Below, in pieces: positions 47,179-55,017 of a DNA stretch of 64,000 bases. A program made the translations under genes and the position numbers. The notes beneath the pieces were generated by a model, which was not told the DNA's origin, ran no database searches, and was given only the letters and a program-made list of their open reading frames with translations. The first letter of the stretch is position 1. Each line of letters begins with the position of its first letter. Source of the stretch: Candidatus Gastranaerophilales bacterium (lineage in GTDB: Bacteria; Cyanobacteriota; Vampirovibrionia; Gastranaerophilales; Gastranaerophilaceae); contig CALUYE010000001.1 of assembly GCA_944324945.1 (NCBI GenBank), positions 124,001 through 188,000 of the forward strand, written 5' to 3'.

Positions 47179-47688
47179 TTAGCCTATGGTTGGAGCTTGG
47201 AAAGTTCTTTGGGCTAATTCTTTATCGTACATTAAAAGTGCGTGTTTATCGTTTTCGATTAATTTTAATGTTGTTAAAACTCCGTTAACGTTATCTTCTT
47301 CTTCAACTTGTTCATCTATATACCAGTTTAGAAAATGTTGAGCGGCTCTGTCTTTTATGTTTTCGGCTTGTTCATATAATTCATTAATTTTTGAAGTTAC
47401 GGTTTGTTCGTGTCTTAAAACCTGTTCAAAAATTTCAATCGGTGTTTTGCCTTCAATAGACGGCAGGTCGATTTTGTCGTATTCTACAATTCCGCCTCTT
47501 GCATGGATATAATCTATTAAACCCATAGCGTGAGCTCTTTCTTCTTGAATTTGAACATCAAACCAGTTTGCAAACCCTAAAAGATTCATTTCTTTAAATA
47601 AACCTTTCATTATTAAATAAAGGTATTCACTATAAAGCTCATAGTTAATTTGTTTTGAAAAAGCTTTTTGTAATTGTTCGTTTATCAT
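47179..47688 (-). CDS. ftn: Ferritin (iron storage)
   Basis: A 169-aa non-haem ferritin of the FtnA type. Ferroxidase-centre residues are visible: Glu of NYELYSEYLYL, the ExxH of QEERAHAM, Glu of RHEQTV, and the late EEEDNV. It stores Fe(III) and protects against peroxide. AAAGGAG precedes the ATG. The divergent arrangement of a Crp/Fnr regulator 80 bases away on the same strand makes redox control plausible, but no operator was seen here. Confidence 0.93.
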   Translation of the reverse strand: MINEQLQKAFSKQINYELYSEYLYLIMKGLFKEMNLLGFANWFDVQIQEERAHAMGLIDYIHARGGIVEYDKIDLPSIEGKTPIEIFEQVLRHEQTVTSKINELYEQAENIKDRAAQHFLNWYIDEQVEEEDNVNGVLTTLKLIENDKHALLMYDKELAQRTFQAPTIG

Positions 47689-47768
47689 TTCTCTACTCCT
47701 TTTTTCTTATTTTACTATTTTATATAATTTTTTAAATTATGCGTCATATATTAATAAAGAATTAATTT

Positions 47769-48443
47769 TTAATAATTAATTTTTGAAGATAAAACAAATT
47801 TATTTTTTTCATAATCAATTAATCCCGCTTTTTTTAATTTGGATAATTCAAAACACATGGCACTTCTGTCTATATTTAAATAATCCGCAAGTTCTTGTCT
47901 GTTAAATATAATTGAAAATCTGTTTGATTTATTTTTTCTTGCTTCGTTTGACAAATAAGTTAAAAGTTTATCTTTGATTGATTTTTGGGAAATATTTTCG
48001 ATTTTTTCTATTAAACCGATATTCTCTTTTGCAATAATTTTAAAAAGATTATTTATTAAAATTTTATGTTTTGTACAGGCATTTTGACACATTGAAGTAC
48101 ATTTTTCATAATTTAAAACAAGTACTTTAACATCATCCGTTGCATAAGCGTCTATATCTGCTTCTTTTGTTTTTGAGGCAATGTATGATAGAGCAATATT
48201 GTCGTTTATAGTAAGCTTAGAAATTATAATTCTGTTTGCTAAATATGTATCTTTTTCTATGTTTACGTTTCCCTCAAGAATTAAATAGAGTTTTGTAATA
48301 TTTTCGCCCTGGCGAATGATTAAATCTCCTTTTGAAAACGATTTAATTTTAGCCTTGAAGCATTTTAAAAGGTTAATTAATTCTTCGTTGTTAATCCCGT
48401 AAAATATCGGGGAATTTTTTATTTGGTTAAAATATTTTTCCAT
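47769..48443 (-). CDS. Crp/Fnr-family regulator with CX3CX3C motif
   Basis: A 224-aa regulator: N-terminal cyclic-nucleotide-type beta barrel (KGDLIIRQGENITKLYLILEG), dimer helix, then a C-terminal winged HTH (NRQELADYLNIDRSAMCFEL). Cysteines 28, 115, 119 and 123 (CTSMCQNAC) could bind an Fe-S cluster or sense redox/NO; this spacing differs from E. coli FNR. It is divergent from the glycyl-radical gene and shares a 95-base intergenic region with a palindromic site. AAAGG lies 6 bases before its ATG. Likely an anaerobic or nitrosative-stress regulator. Confidence 0.85.
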   Translation of the reverse strand: MEKYFNQIKNSPIFYGINNEELINLLKCFKAKIKSFSKGDLIIRQGENITKLYLILEGNVNIEKDTYLANRIIISKLTINDNIALSYIASKTKEADIDAYATDDVKVLVLNYEKCTSMCQNACTKHKILINNLFKIIAKENIGLIEKIENISQKSIKDKLLTYLSNEARKNKSNRFSIIFNRQELADYLNIDRSAMCFELSKLKKAGLIDYEKNKFVLSSKINY

Positions 48444-48455
48444 GGTTTTCCTTTT

Positions 48456-48469
48456 GTTGTATAAACAAC
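48456..48469. promoter_or_regulatory. Crp/Fnr-type operator GTTGT-N4-ACAAC
   Basis: A perfect palindrome with five-base arms and a four-base spacer, the geometry of FNR sites. Its centre (48462.5) is exactly 41.5 bases upstream of the start predicted from the -10 at 48492-48497, the class II activation position. A further half site GTTGT is at 48476-48480. It also sits directly upstream of the regulator's own ribosome site, so autoregulation is possible. Confidence 0.6.
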
Positions 48470-48491
48470 GGAAATGTTGTTAAAAATAGTA

Positions 48492-48497
48492 TATAAT
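48492..48497 (+). promoter_or_regulatory. -10 element of the glycyl-radical gene
   Basis: A perfect TATAAT. The -35 position (48469-48474) reads CGGAAA, so the promoter lacks a -35 and should depend on an activator bound at 48456-48469. Confidence 0.6.
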
Positions 48498-48538
48498 AAA
48501 ATCATAAAAAAGAAAAGACTTAATAGGAGATTTCAAAT

Positions 48539-48781
48539 ATGGCAACTCAACAAGAACAAAACTTAATCGACTTATTGGACGGATACGTTGAAAAAGGCGG
48601 ACATCACCTTAACGTTAACGTATTCAACAGAGAAACACTTCTTGATGCTCAAGCACATCCTGAAAAATATCCTCAACTAACAGTCAGAGTATCAGGATAC
48701 GCAGTTAACTTCATCAAATTAACAAAAGAACAACAAGATGATGTTATCTCAAGAACATTCCATTCAAGTTTAGGTGCCTAA
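48539..48781 (+). CDS. grcA: Stand-alone glycyl-radical protein (GrcA/YfiD-like)
   Basis: An 80-aa protein equal to the C-terminal glycyl-radical domain of pyruvate formate-lyase and to E. coli GrcA without its N-terminal 45 residues. Signature: [21 protein letters not shown], then [14 protein letters not shown] with the radical glycine at Gly53, then [14 protein letters not shown]. In E. coli such a protein restores activity to oxygen-cleaved PFL. AGGAG precedes the ATG. pflB and its activase are not in this window. Codon use is that of a highly expressed gene. Confidence 0.88.
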   Translation: MATQQEQNLIDLLDGYVEKGGHHLNVNVFNRETLLDAQAHPEKYPQLTVRVSGYAVNFIKLTKEQQDDVISRTFHSSLGA

Positions 48782-48810
48782 AAAGAGTTTGGGGATTATA
48801 TTGTTGTACA

Positions 48811-48840
48811 AAAGGCAGGGGTTAATACCTGCCTTTTTTT
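48811..48840. terminator. Terminator after grcA
   Basis: AAAGGCAGG, 8-base loop, CCTGCCTTT followed by T-run; it overlaps the stop codon of the convergent pdxA-like gene. Confidence 0.88.
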
Positions 48841-49726
48841 AAGATAATTTATAAGCTAGTTTAATTGCTTCAATCATGCTATCGGGGTTTGCAATATTTT
48901 TTCCCGCAATATCATAAGCGGTTCCTGAACTCGGGGAGGTTCTTATGACATCAAGCCCGATTGTTGTATTGATTGCTTTATCAAAAGCAAGAGCTTTAAC
49001 AGGGCATAAACCCTGATCGTGATAACAGGCAACAATAGCATCGTAAGACAATTTTTCTTTATTCAAATACTCTTTTCCGATTTTGGCAAATAAAGCATCT
49101 GCGCTTTTTGGAGGAGTGATATTAATATTTTCGTTGTTTAAAATTTTAACCGTTGGTTCTAAGATTTCAATTTCATCATTTCCTAAAATTCCCCCTTCTC
49201 CGCAATGGGGATTTAGCGCACAAAGAGCAATTTTAGGAGATTTTATATTGTATTTTTTAATTAAAAAATTATTTAAAATCCTAACCTGTTCAATAATTTC
49301 TTCTTTGTTTAATTTTATTTTATTAAGAGCCAAATGCCTTGTTAAAAGCATAACTTTTAAATCATCGGCAATGAAAATCATCTGTGCTTTTTGATTGTTG
49401 TATGATAATAATTTTTCTAAAATTTCCGTTTGTCCGTTAAAATTATATCCTGATTTATGAAGCTCAAATTTTGAAATAGGAGATGTTACAAGCCCTTTTA
49501 TTTTCTTTTCTTTTATTAATTCGCATGCCCTAAAAAGAGATTCATAACAAAAAACTCCGTTATCAATTTCATCTATTTCATAAATATCATAAGGAACATC
49601 AATTTTTTCCCCGATAATTAAAACGTCATCTTCAGGCAATTTTAAAAAATCCAGAGCTTTTTTGGTAATTTCTTTTCCTATTCCTTTTTTGTCTCCGGTT
49701 GTTATTGCTATTTTATATGTTTTCAA
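48839..49726 (-). CDS. PdxA2-like 4-phospho-sugar-acid dehydrogenase
   Basis: A 295-aa member of the PdxA family, shorter than E. coli PdxA (329 aa). Motifs: ITTGDKKGIGKEI, TSPISK, NPHCGEGG (first metal His), CYHDQGLCPVK (second His) and GLDVIRTSPSSGTAYDIAG. In PdxA the last motif is S-P-x-H-G-T-A and supplies the third metal-binding His; here it is Ser. It is 3 bases downstream of a DUF1537 kinase, the pairing known for D-threonate/D-erythronate catabolism (PdxA2), so a sugar-acid role is favoured over vitamin B6 synthesis. Confidence 0.8.
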   Translation of the reverse strand: MKTYKIAITTGDKKGIGKEITKKALDFLKLPEDDVLIIGEKIDVPYDIYEIDEIDNGVFCYESLFRACELIKEKKIKGLVTSPISKFELHKSGYNFNGQTEILEKLLSYNNQKAQMIFIADDLKVMLLTRHLALNKIKLNKEEIIEQVRILNNFLIKKYNIKSPKIALCALNPHCGEGGILGNDEIEILEPTVKILNNENINITPPKSADALFAKIGKEYLNKEKLSYDAIVACYHDQGLCPVKALAFDKAINTTIGLDVIRTSPSSGTAYDIAGKNIANPDSMIEAIKLAYKLS

Positions 49727-49729
49727 TAT

Positions 49730-51040
49730 TTACCCCGCTTTTTTTAATTGTTCAAAATATTTTAAAACGTTTATTAAAGTATCGCAGTTGCCGAAATTAC
49801 CTGATTTTGTAACGATTATTTTGCCGTTTGCATCAATACACAAAGGTATTGCAGGCATTATATTATCTATTATTTCAAGGTACGCGCTGTTTATTTTAAA
49901 AGCACATTTATAAGAGGTTTCACCCCCTATTGTCATTAAGATAAATTTTGATTTTAAATTTATTTCATACAATAAATCTGCAAGATAATCCGTTATTTTG
50001 CTTGAAATTTCATTTTTTGCAATACCTGCATCAATTAATAATTCTTTCCCTTTTTCGCTTATTATTTCATTGCTTAAATATGAAGAATGAACCACAACAT
50101 CGATTTTTGAATTTAATTTTTCGCAAATTTCATTGATTAAATTATCATTTATTCCATCCAATATATCTTCCAGAGTTAAATCAATAAAATGAATATCGGG
50201 TGATGTTTCTTTTAATTTCCCTATTTGAGTTAACGTAAGCTGGGTTGCAGAACCTGAAATAATCAAATTTGCAAAATCGGGAAGGTGTTCTATGTGTTCA
50301 TTTTTTTTATCTGTATCATAGATTTTATTTATTGCGCTTGCAAGACCTGCGCTGCCACAGGGAAGAATATCATAACTGCTTTTATTTATTGCAAGAGCAA
50401 TTTGTTCTAAGTCCACATTTGACATTGCATCAAGCACAATTATTTTTTTACCGCTTTGAACAAGCTCGTTTAATTTTAAAATAATAGGCCCTGCACCTTT
50501 TGAAATTATTTTAAAATCAATAATACCTATTAAATTCTCAAAAGCATGATTTAAATCTTTTTTTAAAATATCGGGAATGTAAGATTCATAAATAGGAGCC
50601 TTAGGATCAAGCGCGCATTGCGTCCTTTCAATCGGTATTCCGCCTAAAAGCTGATAAGCTCCAAGGGTTGTTCTGTTTTCTTCAATATATGCCGGAGCAA
50701 CAAGGGCAACTTCTTTTCCCGAGGTTTCTAAAAGTGCTGCAATTTCAACGCCTGTATTACCTCTTAGGGTTGAATCTATTTTTTTATAATAATTTTCTAT
50801 ATTTAATTTTTCTTTTAATTTTTCACTTACTTTTGTTACCCTATGAAGCGCCGTATCTTTATCAGTATTTCTTGATTCAGTTGTAACAGACCACACATCA
50901 ACATTTTCGCACAGCGAAAAATCCTGATTAAAATCAATTATTATTCTTGCAGAATACCCTTGCTTGAAAAACTGCAGCGCAGTATCATTAGCCCCTGTTA
51001 AATCATCTGCAATTATTATTGTCGGTTCGGTTATCGTCAT
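49730..51040 (-). CDS. Four-carbon acid sugar kinase (DUF1537 family)
   Basis: A 436-aa kinase of the family that includes D-threonate (DtnK) and D-erythronate kinases. N-terminal IIADDLTGANDTALQF is the family signature; TTESRNTDKDTAL and KIDSTLRGNTG belong to the substrate domain; the C-terminal ATP-binding domain has TIGGETSYKC and VTKSGNFGN. It would phosphorylate a four-carbon sugar acid for oxidation by the PdxA2-like enzyme next to it. Its ATG overlaps the ssb stop as TAATG. Confidence 0.87.
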   Translation of the reverse strand: MTITEPTIIIADDLTGANDTALQFFKQGYSARIIIDFNQDFSLCENVDVWSVTTESRNTDKDTALHRVTKVSEKLKEKLNIENYYKKIDSTLRGNTGVEIAALLETSGKEVALVAPAYIEENRTTLGAYQLLGGIPIERTQCALDPKAPIYESYIPDILKKDLNHAFENLIGIIDFKIISKGAGPIILKLNELVQSGKKIIVLDAMSNVDLEQIALAINKSSYDILPCGSAGLASAINKIYDTDKKNEHIEHLPDFANLIISGSATQLTLTQIGKLKETSPDIHFIDLTLEDILDGINDNLINEICEKLNSKIDVVVHSSYLSNEIISEKGKELLIDAGIAKNEISSKITDYLADLLYEINLKSKFILMTIGGETSYKCAFKINSAYLEIIDNIMPAIPLCIDANGKIIVTKSGNFGNCDTLINVLKYFEQLKKAG

Positions 51041-51378
51041 TACTGTACTGTACTTTGAGAATCTTTCTTGCTTCCTACAAAACTAAAATCCGTTGCATTG
51101 ATTAAATATCTTTCAACATTTTCCCCATCCGGTGTTTGCCATCTTGAAACCATAATTCTTCCTTCAATTGAAACCATGGCTCCTTTTTTAATCCATTCTG
51201 CAGCAGATTCCGCCTTTTTATCCCATAATTGAATATTAAACCAATCAGGTTCTCTTTGTTTTGTTTTAGCGTTCCATCTGTCAACAGCAATCGAAAAAGT
51301 AGTTTTACTCTTTCCGCTTTCAAAATATTTAATCTCCGGATCCTGCCCCACTCTGCCGACTAAAACAACACTATTCAT
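51040..51378 (-). CDS. ssb: Single-stranded DNA-binding protein, short form
   Basis: A 112-aa OB-fold protein: MNSVVLVGRVGQDPEIKYF, FSIAVDRW, WFNIQLWDKKAESAAEWIKKG and GRIMVSRWQTPDG. It lacks the long linker and the acidic DDDIPF-type tip of most bacterial SSBs; it simply ends KDSQSTVQ. Short SSBs occur in Cyanobacteria-related lineages. It is translationally coupled to the sugar-acid kinase, an unusual partner. Confidence 0.92.
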   Translation of the reverse strand: MNSVVLVGRVGQDPEIKYFESGKSKTTFSIAVDRWNAKTKQREPDWFNIQLWDKKAESAAEWIKKGAMVSIEGRIMVSRWQTPDGENVERYLINATDFSFVGSKKDSQSTVQ

Positions 51379-51517
51379 AATATAATACCTTCCCTTTGTT
51401 ATACAGTTAAATTATATTATGCAAAATATTCTTTTGCAAATTTAAGCAATTATATGTTGAATAATATTGTTTATAACTTATAATTAATAAATGGTTATTT
51501 AATTTTCGGATAATATC

Positions 51518-51982
51518 ATGGGTATAGAAAAAGTTAGAAAGTTTTTTGGGCAGTTTGGGTTGGAAGGTAGAGTTAGGGAATTTGATGTTTCGAGTGCTAC
51601 TGTTGAATTGGCAGCGCGTGCTCTTGGGTGCGAGGAAGAAAGAATTGCAAAAACGCTGTCTTTCAAGAAAGATGACGGGTGTGTTTTAATTGTTTGTGCC
51701 GGGGATAAAAGAGTTGATAATAAAAAATTTAAAACCTTCTTTGATACAAAAGCAAAAATGCTTACACCCGATGAGGTTTTTGAATTTACAGGCTATAATA
51801 TAGGCGGGGTTTGTCCTTTCGCTATTGAAAATAAAAATACAAAAATATATTGTGATATATCCTTAAAAAGATTTAGTACGATTTTTCCTGCTTGCGGAAG
51901 TTCAAATTCTGCAATTGAGTTAAGTTGTGATGAACTTTTTAAATATTCAAACGCTCTTGAGTGGATTGATGTTTGTAAGTAA
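51518..51982 (+). CDS. YbaK/EbsC-family aminoacyl-tRNA deacylase
   Basis: A 154-aa editing-domain protein that hydrolyses mischarged tRNA (Cys-tRNA-Pro in YbaK). Motifs: RIAKTLSFK with the catalytic-type Lys, GYNIGGVCPFAI, and FPACGSSNSAIEL. Cytoplasmic. It ends one base from the convergent helicase gene. Confidence 0.87.
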   Translation: MGIEKVRKFFGQFGLEGRVREFDVSSATVELAARALGCEEERIAKTLSFKKDDGCVLIVCAGDKRVDNKKFKTFFDTKAKMLTPDEVFEFTGYNIGGVCPFAIENKNTKIYCDISLKRFSTIFPACGSSNSAIELSCDELFKYSNALEWIDVCK

Positions 51983-51983
51983 T

Positions 51984-54872
51984 TTAAGCTAAAGAGAATA
52001 TTTCATAAATTTCATCGTCGCTTAGTTCCGTAATTGTCTTTTCACCTTCAAAAACGGCAGCGTTTGCCAGTTCTCTTTTGTCTTTTATTATTTTATCTAT
52101 TTTTTCTTCAAAAGTAGATAAGGTTATAAATCTGTGTATCATAACGTTTTTATCCTGTCCGATACGGTAAGTTCTATCGGTCGCTTGATCTTCAACAGCG
52201 GGATTCCACCATAAATCGTAGTGTATAACATTTGATGCGCTTGTTAAATTAAGCCCTAAGCCTCCGGCTTTTAAGGATAAAATCATTATTTTATCTTCCA
52301 AATCTTCCTGGAATTTTTTAATTATTTCTTCTCTTTGTTTAACATTTAAGCTTCCATGGAAAAATAGAGGATTTTGGTTGAATTCTTGAGCTATAATGTT
52401 TTCTAAAATAGTTCCCATTTCTTTATACTGGGTAAATACAAGCACTTTTTCGTTATTGTCTACAATATTTCTTAAAATGTCCATTAATTTTTGGGTTTTG
52501 CCTGAAGCGTTAGCCGACATATCACCGTATTTTAAATAATGATAAGGATGGTTGCAGACCTGTTTTAAGTTTGTTATAAGTTTAAAGATTGCACCGCGTC
52601 TGTTCATTTTCGAGTCGGATTTTGCAATATTTTCCATTGATTCTTTCAGAATTCTTTCATAAAGCGCAACCTGCGGTTTTGTTAAATAGCAGTAATCGTC
52701 AAGCACGATTTTTTCAGGTAAATCGGAAATGATTGTTTTATCTGTTTTAAGACGCCTTAGCATAAAGGGGCTTATTGCTTTTTTGAGTTTTTGAGCTCTT
52801 GTCAGTTCTTTAAACCTTTCGATAGGAATTGAATAATTTTTGCCAAAATCAACCAAAGAGCCAAGATAGCCTTTGTTGATAAAATCAAAAATTGACCATA
52901 GCTCGGATAATCTGTTTTCAACGGGAGTACCCGTCATTGCGACTTTCATATCCGCTTTAATTGCTTTAATTGCTTGTGTTTGGCTGGTTGAAGGATTCTT
53001 GATATTTTGGGCTTCGTCAATTATTAAAATATCCCAGTTTGTTTTTTGGAATTTTTCAAGATCAATTCTAAGTATGGCATAAGTTGTTAAAATAACATCG
53101 CAATCTGTTGAAAATTCGCGGTTGAAGCCATGGTATGTTAAAACTTTTAAAGACGGAGAAAAAGTATTTAATTCACGCTTCCAGTTACCCATTAATGTTG
53201 TAGGGCAAACAACAAGTGCCGGTTTTTTAAGTTTGTTTTCTTCTTTTAATTTTAAAATTAAACTTATAACCTGAATTGTTTTACCAAGACCCATATCGTC
53301 TGCAATACAGCATCCAAAACCTTTGCTTATATTTGTATAAAGCCATCTGTAGCCTATTTGCTGATATGCTCTTAAAGTTCCGTTTAAATCCTTTGGAAGG
53401 GTGATGTCTTCGACTTTTGTAAAATCGGAAATAACTCTTGCAAAAGCTTCGTCATAATCAAAATCGTATTCATCAATTTTACCAGATAGGGCATTGTGCA
53501 GCAATTGCATTTTATTGACTTTTAAATTAGGAGCTTTTTCAAGCTTTAAAAGAAGTTTTTCCGTTTCTTCTTTGTCAATTAAGATATACTTATCTTTATA
53601 TTTAATAAGTCCGTTTGAATCTTTTGCAAGTTCTCTAAATTCTTCGGCTGAAATTTTTTCGTTTTCACCAAGCGCAACCTCAACTTTAAAATTCATGATT
53701 TCATCAAGCGAAATCGTTGAGCCGTTCGGGTTTGCAAGAAGTTCTTTAACATCTTGAAGCCTTTTTTCTTTAATTGTAGCGTTAATTGAAGCGCGAGGAA
53801 TAATAACATCGTTCATTCCCTCAGGAAGGTTAACTTCCATACCTGCCTGAGAAAGGTAGTATGTAATTTGAGTTATTAATTTATAAACGCCTGATAAATC
53901 AAGCTCAAGAGTAACATCGGTTAAATCTTCTATGTATTTTGTTGCCCAGTTAATTTGTTTTTCGATTAAAACTTTTTGTTCATCCGTTAAATTTTCAAGA
54001 GGAATTATTTCATTTTTGGTTTTATCTTTGGCTAAAATTCTAAGTAAAAATTTTTCATCCGTTAATTTTTCAATATTAAATACGGGAATTATTTCATAAC
54101 TTCCAAGATTCATTTCATCAAACCAGGTTTGAATATCGGAAGCTATGTCGTTTCCTTTTGAAATTCTTTTTTGAAGATGATTTTTAACAAGGTATACTGC
54201 AGCTTTTAAATCTTTAAAGCGGTGATGCTTAACCGAAAGAAATGAAAAAATAAGATAATTTAAATATTTTTCTATTAATTTTTTTGTTGTAGTCTGATCT
54301 AATATTTCATTATCTATTATTTTTGAATAAGCTTTTAAAAAATCTTTATTTTGAAAATAAGGTTCATAATAAACACTGAAAGTTTCTTTCCTGAAATTTA
54401 CGGCAGGAACAAAATTTAACTTTTCAACCGTTTTTTTAACAAACTGGAATAAATGAAAATAAAATTGATAATCTTCACTGCAATCGGATAAATCAAGATT
54501 TTCATCAACCCCCGTGAAATATTCAAAAAACATATCAAGAGAAATTTTATAACCGTAATCGCTTCCCTGATATTGCGGTCTTAAACGGTAAAGAGAACCT
54601 TTTTGTTTAAGATAATAATCGAAATTATAAGGAGGGGTAATAAAAAAACTTACTTCATTATTTTCATTGTTAAAAATAATTTTTGTTTGCCTTAGAATCG
54701 GATTTTTCGTATCAAAAGTGTCTGCAAATTCTTCTTCGATTAGTTCATAAATTAAAGATAGAGTGTATCTGAAATCCTTGTTTTTTTGAGAATAAGGATT
54801 TTGATCCAAATTCAAAAGGAGTTTTTCTATATTATTCTTTTTAAAACTTAAATTACTATATTTATTATCCAT
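51984..54872 (-). CDS. SNF2-family helicase/ATPase
   Basis: A 962-aa RapA/SWI2-SNF2 type double-stranded DNA translocase. The N-terminal half (1-480) is divergent. The helicase core follows: DDMGLGKTIQVISLIL (Walker A), DEAQNIKNPST (DEAH-type box DEAQ), MTGTPVENRLSELWSIFDF, LVFTQYKEMG, and SLKAGGLGLNLTSASNVIHYDLWWNPAVEDQ split across motif V/VI ending DRTYRIGQ. It probably remodels protein-DNA or RNA polymerase complexes. Confidence 0.92.
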   Translation of the reverse strand: MDNKYSNLSFKKNNIEKLLLNLDQNPYSQKNKDFRYTLSLIYELIEEEFADTFDTKNPILRQTKIIFNNENNEVSFFITPPYNFDYYLKQKGSLYRLRPQYQGSDYGYKISLDMFFEYFTGVDENLDLSDCSEDYQFYFHLFQFVKKTVEKLNFVPAVNFRKETFSVYYEPYFQNKDFLKAYSKIIDNEILDQTTTKKLIEKYLNYLIFSFLSVKHHRFKDLKAAVYLVKNHLQKRISKGNDIASDIQTWFDEMNLGSYEIIPVFNIEKLTDEKFLLRILAKDKTKNEIIPLENLTDEQKVLIEKQINWATKYIEDLTDVTLELDLSGVYKLITQITYYLSQAGMEVNLPEGMNDVIIPRASINATIKEKRLQDVKELLANPNGSTISLDEIMNFKVEVALGENEKISAEEFRELAKDSNGLIKYKDKYILIDKEETEKLLLKLEKAPNLKVNKMQLLHNALSGKIDEYDFDYDEAFARVISDFTKVEDITLPKDLNGTLRAYQQIGYRWLYTNISKGFGCCIADDMGLGKTIQVISLILKLKEENKLKKPALVVCPTTLMGNWKRELNTFSPSLKVLTYHGFNREFSTDCDVILTTYAILRIDLEKFQKTNWDILIIDEAQNIKNPSTSQTQAIKAIKADMKVAMTGTPVENRLSELWSIFDFINKGYLGSLVDFGKNYSIPIERFKELTRAQKLKKAISPFMLRRLKTDKTIISDLPEKIVLDDYCYLTKPQVALYERILKESMENIAKSDSKMNRRGAIFKLITNLKQVCNHPYHYLKYGDMSANASGKTQKLMDILRNIVDNNEKVLVFTQYKEMGTILENIIAQEFNQNPLFFHGSLNVKQREEIIKKFQEDLEDKIMILSLKAGGLGLNLTSASNVIHYDLWWNPAVEDQATDRTYRIGQDKNVMIHRFITLSTFEEKIDKIIKDKRELANAAVFEGEKTITELSDDEIYEIFSLA

Positions 54873-55017
54873 TAGACAATTTTATTATAAAAGAAATAAA
54901 TTTTAAAGATGTTTTAGAGTAATTGTATAAAAATAAATAATATATATTAGAATAATTTACTATTAAAACATATAAATTATGTAGTATAATTGAATAAAAT
55001 TATTATGGGGCTGCCTT

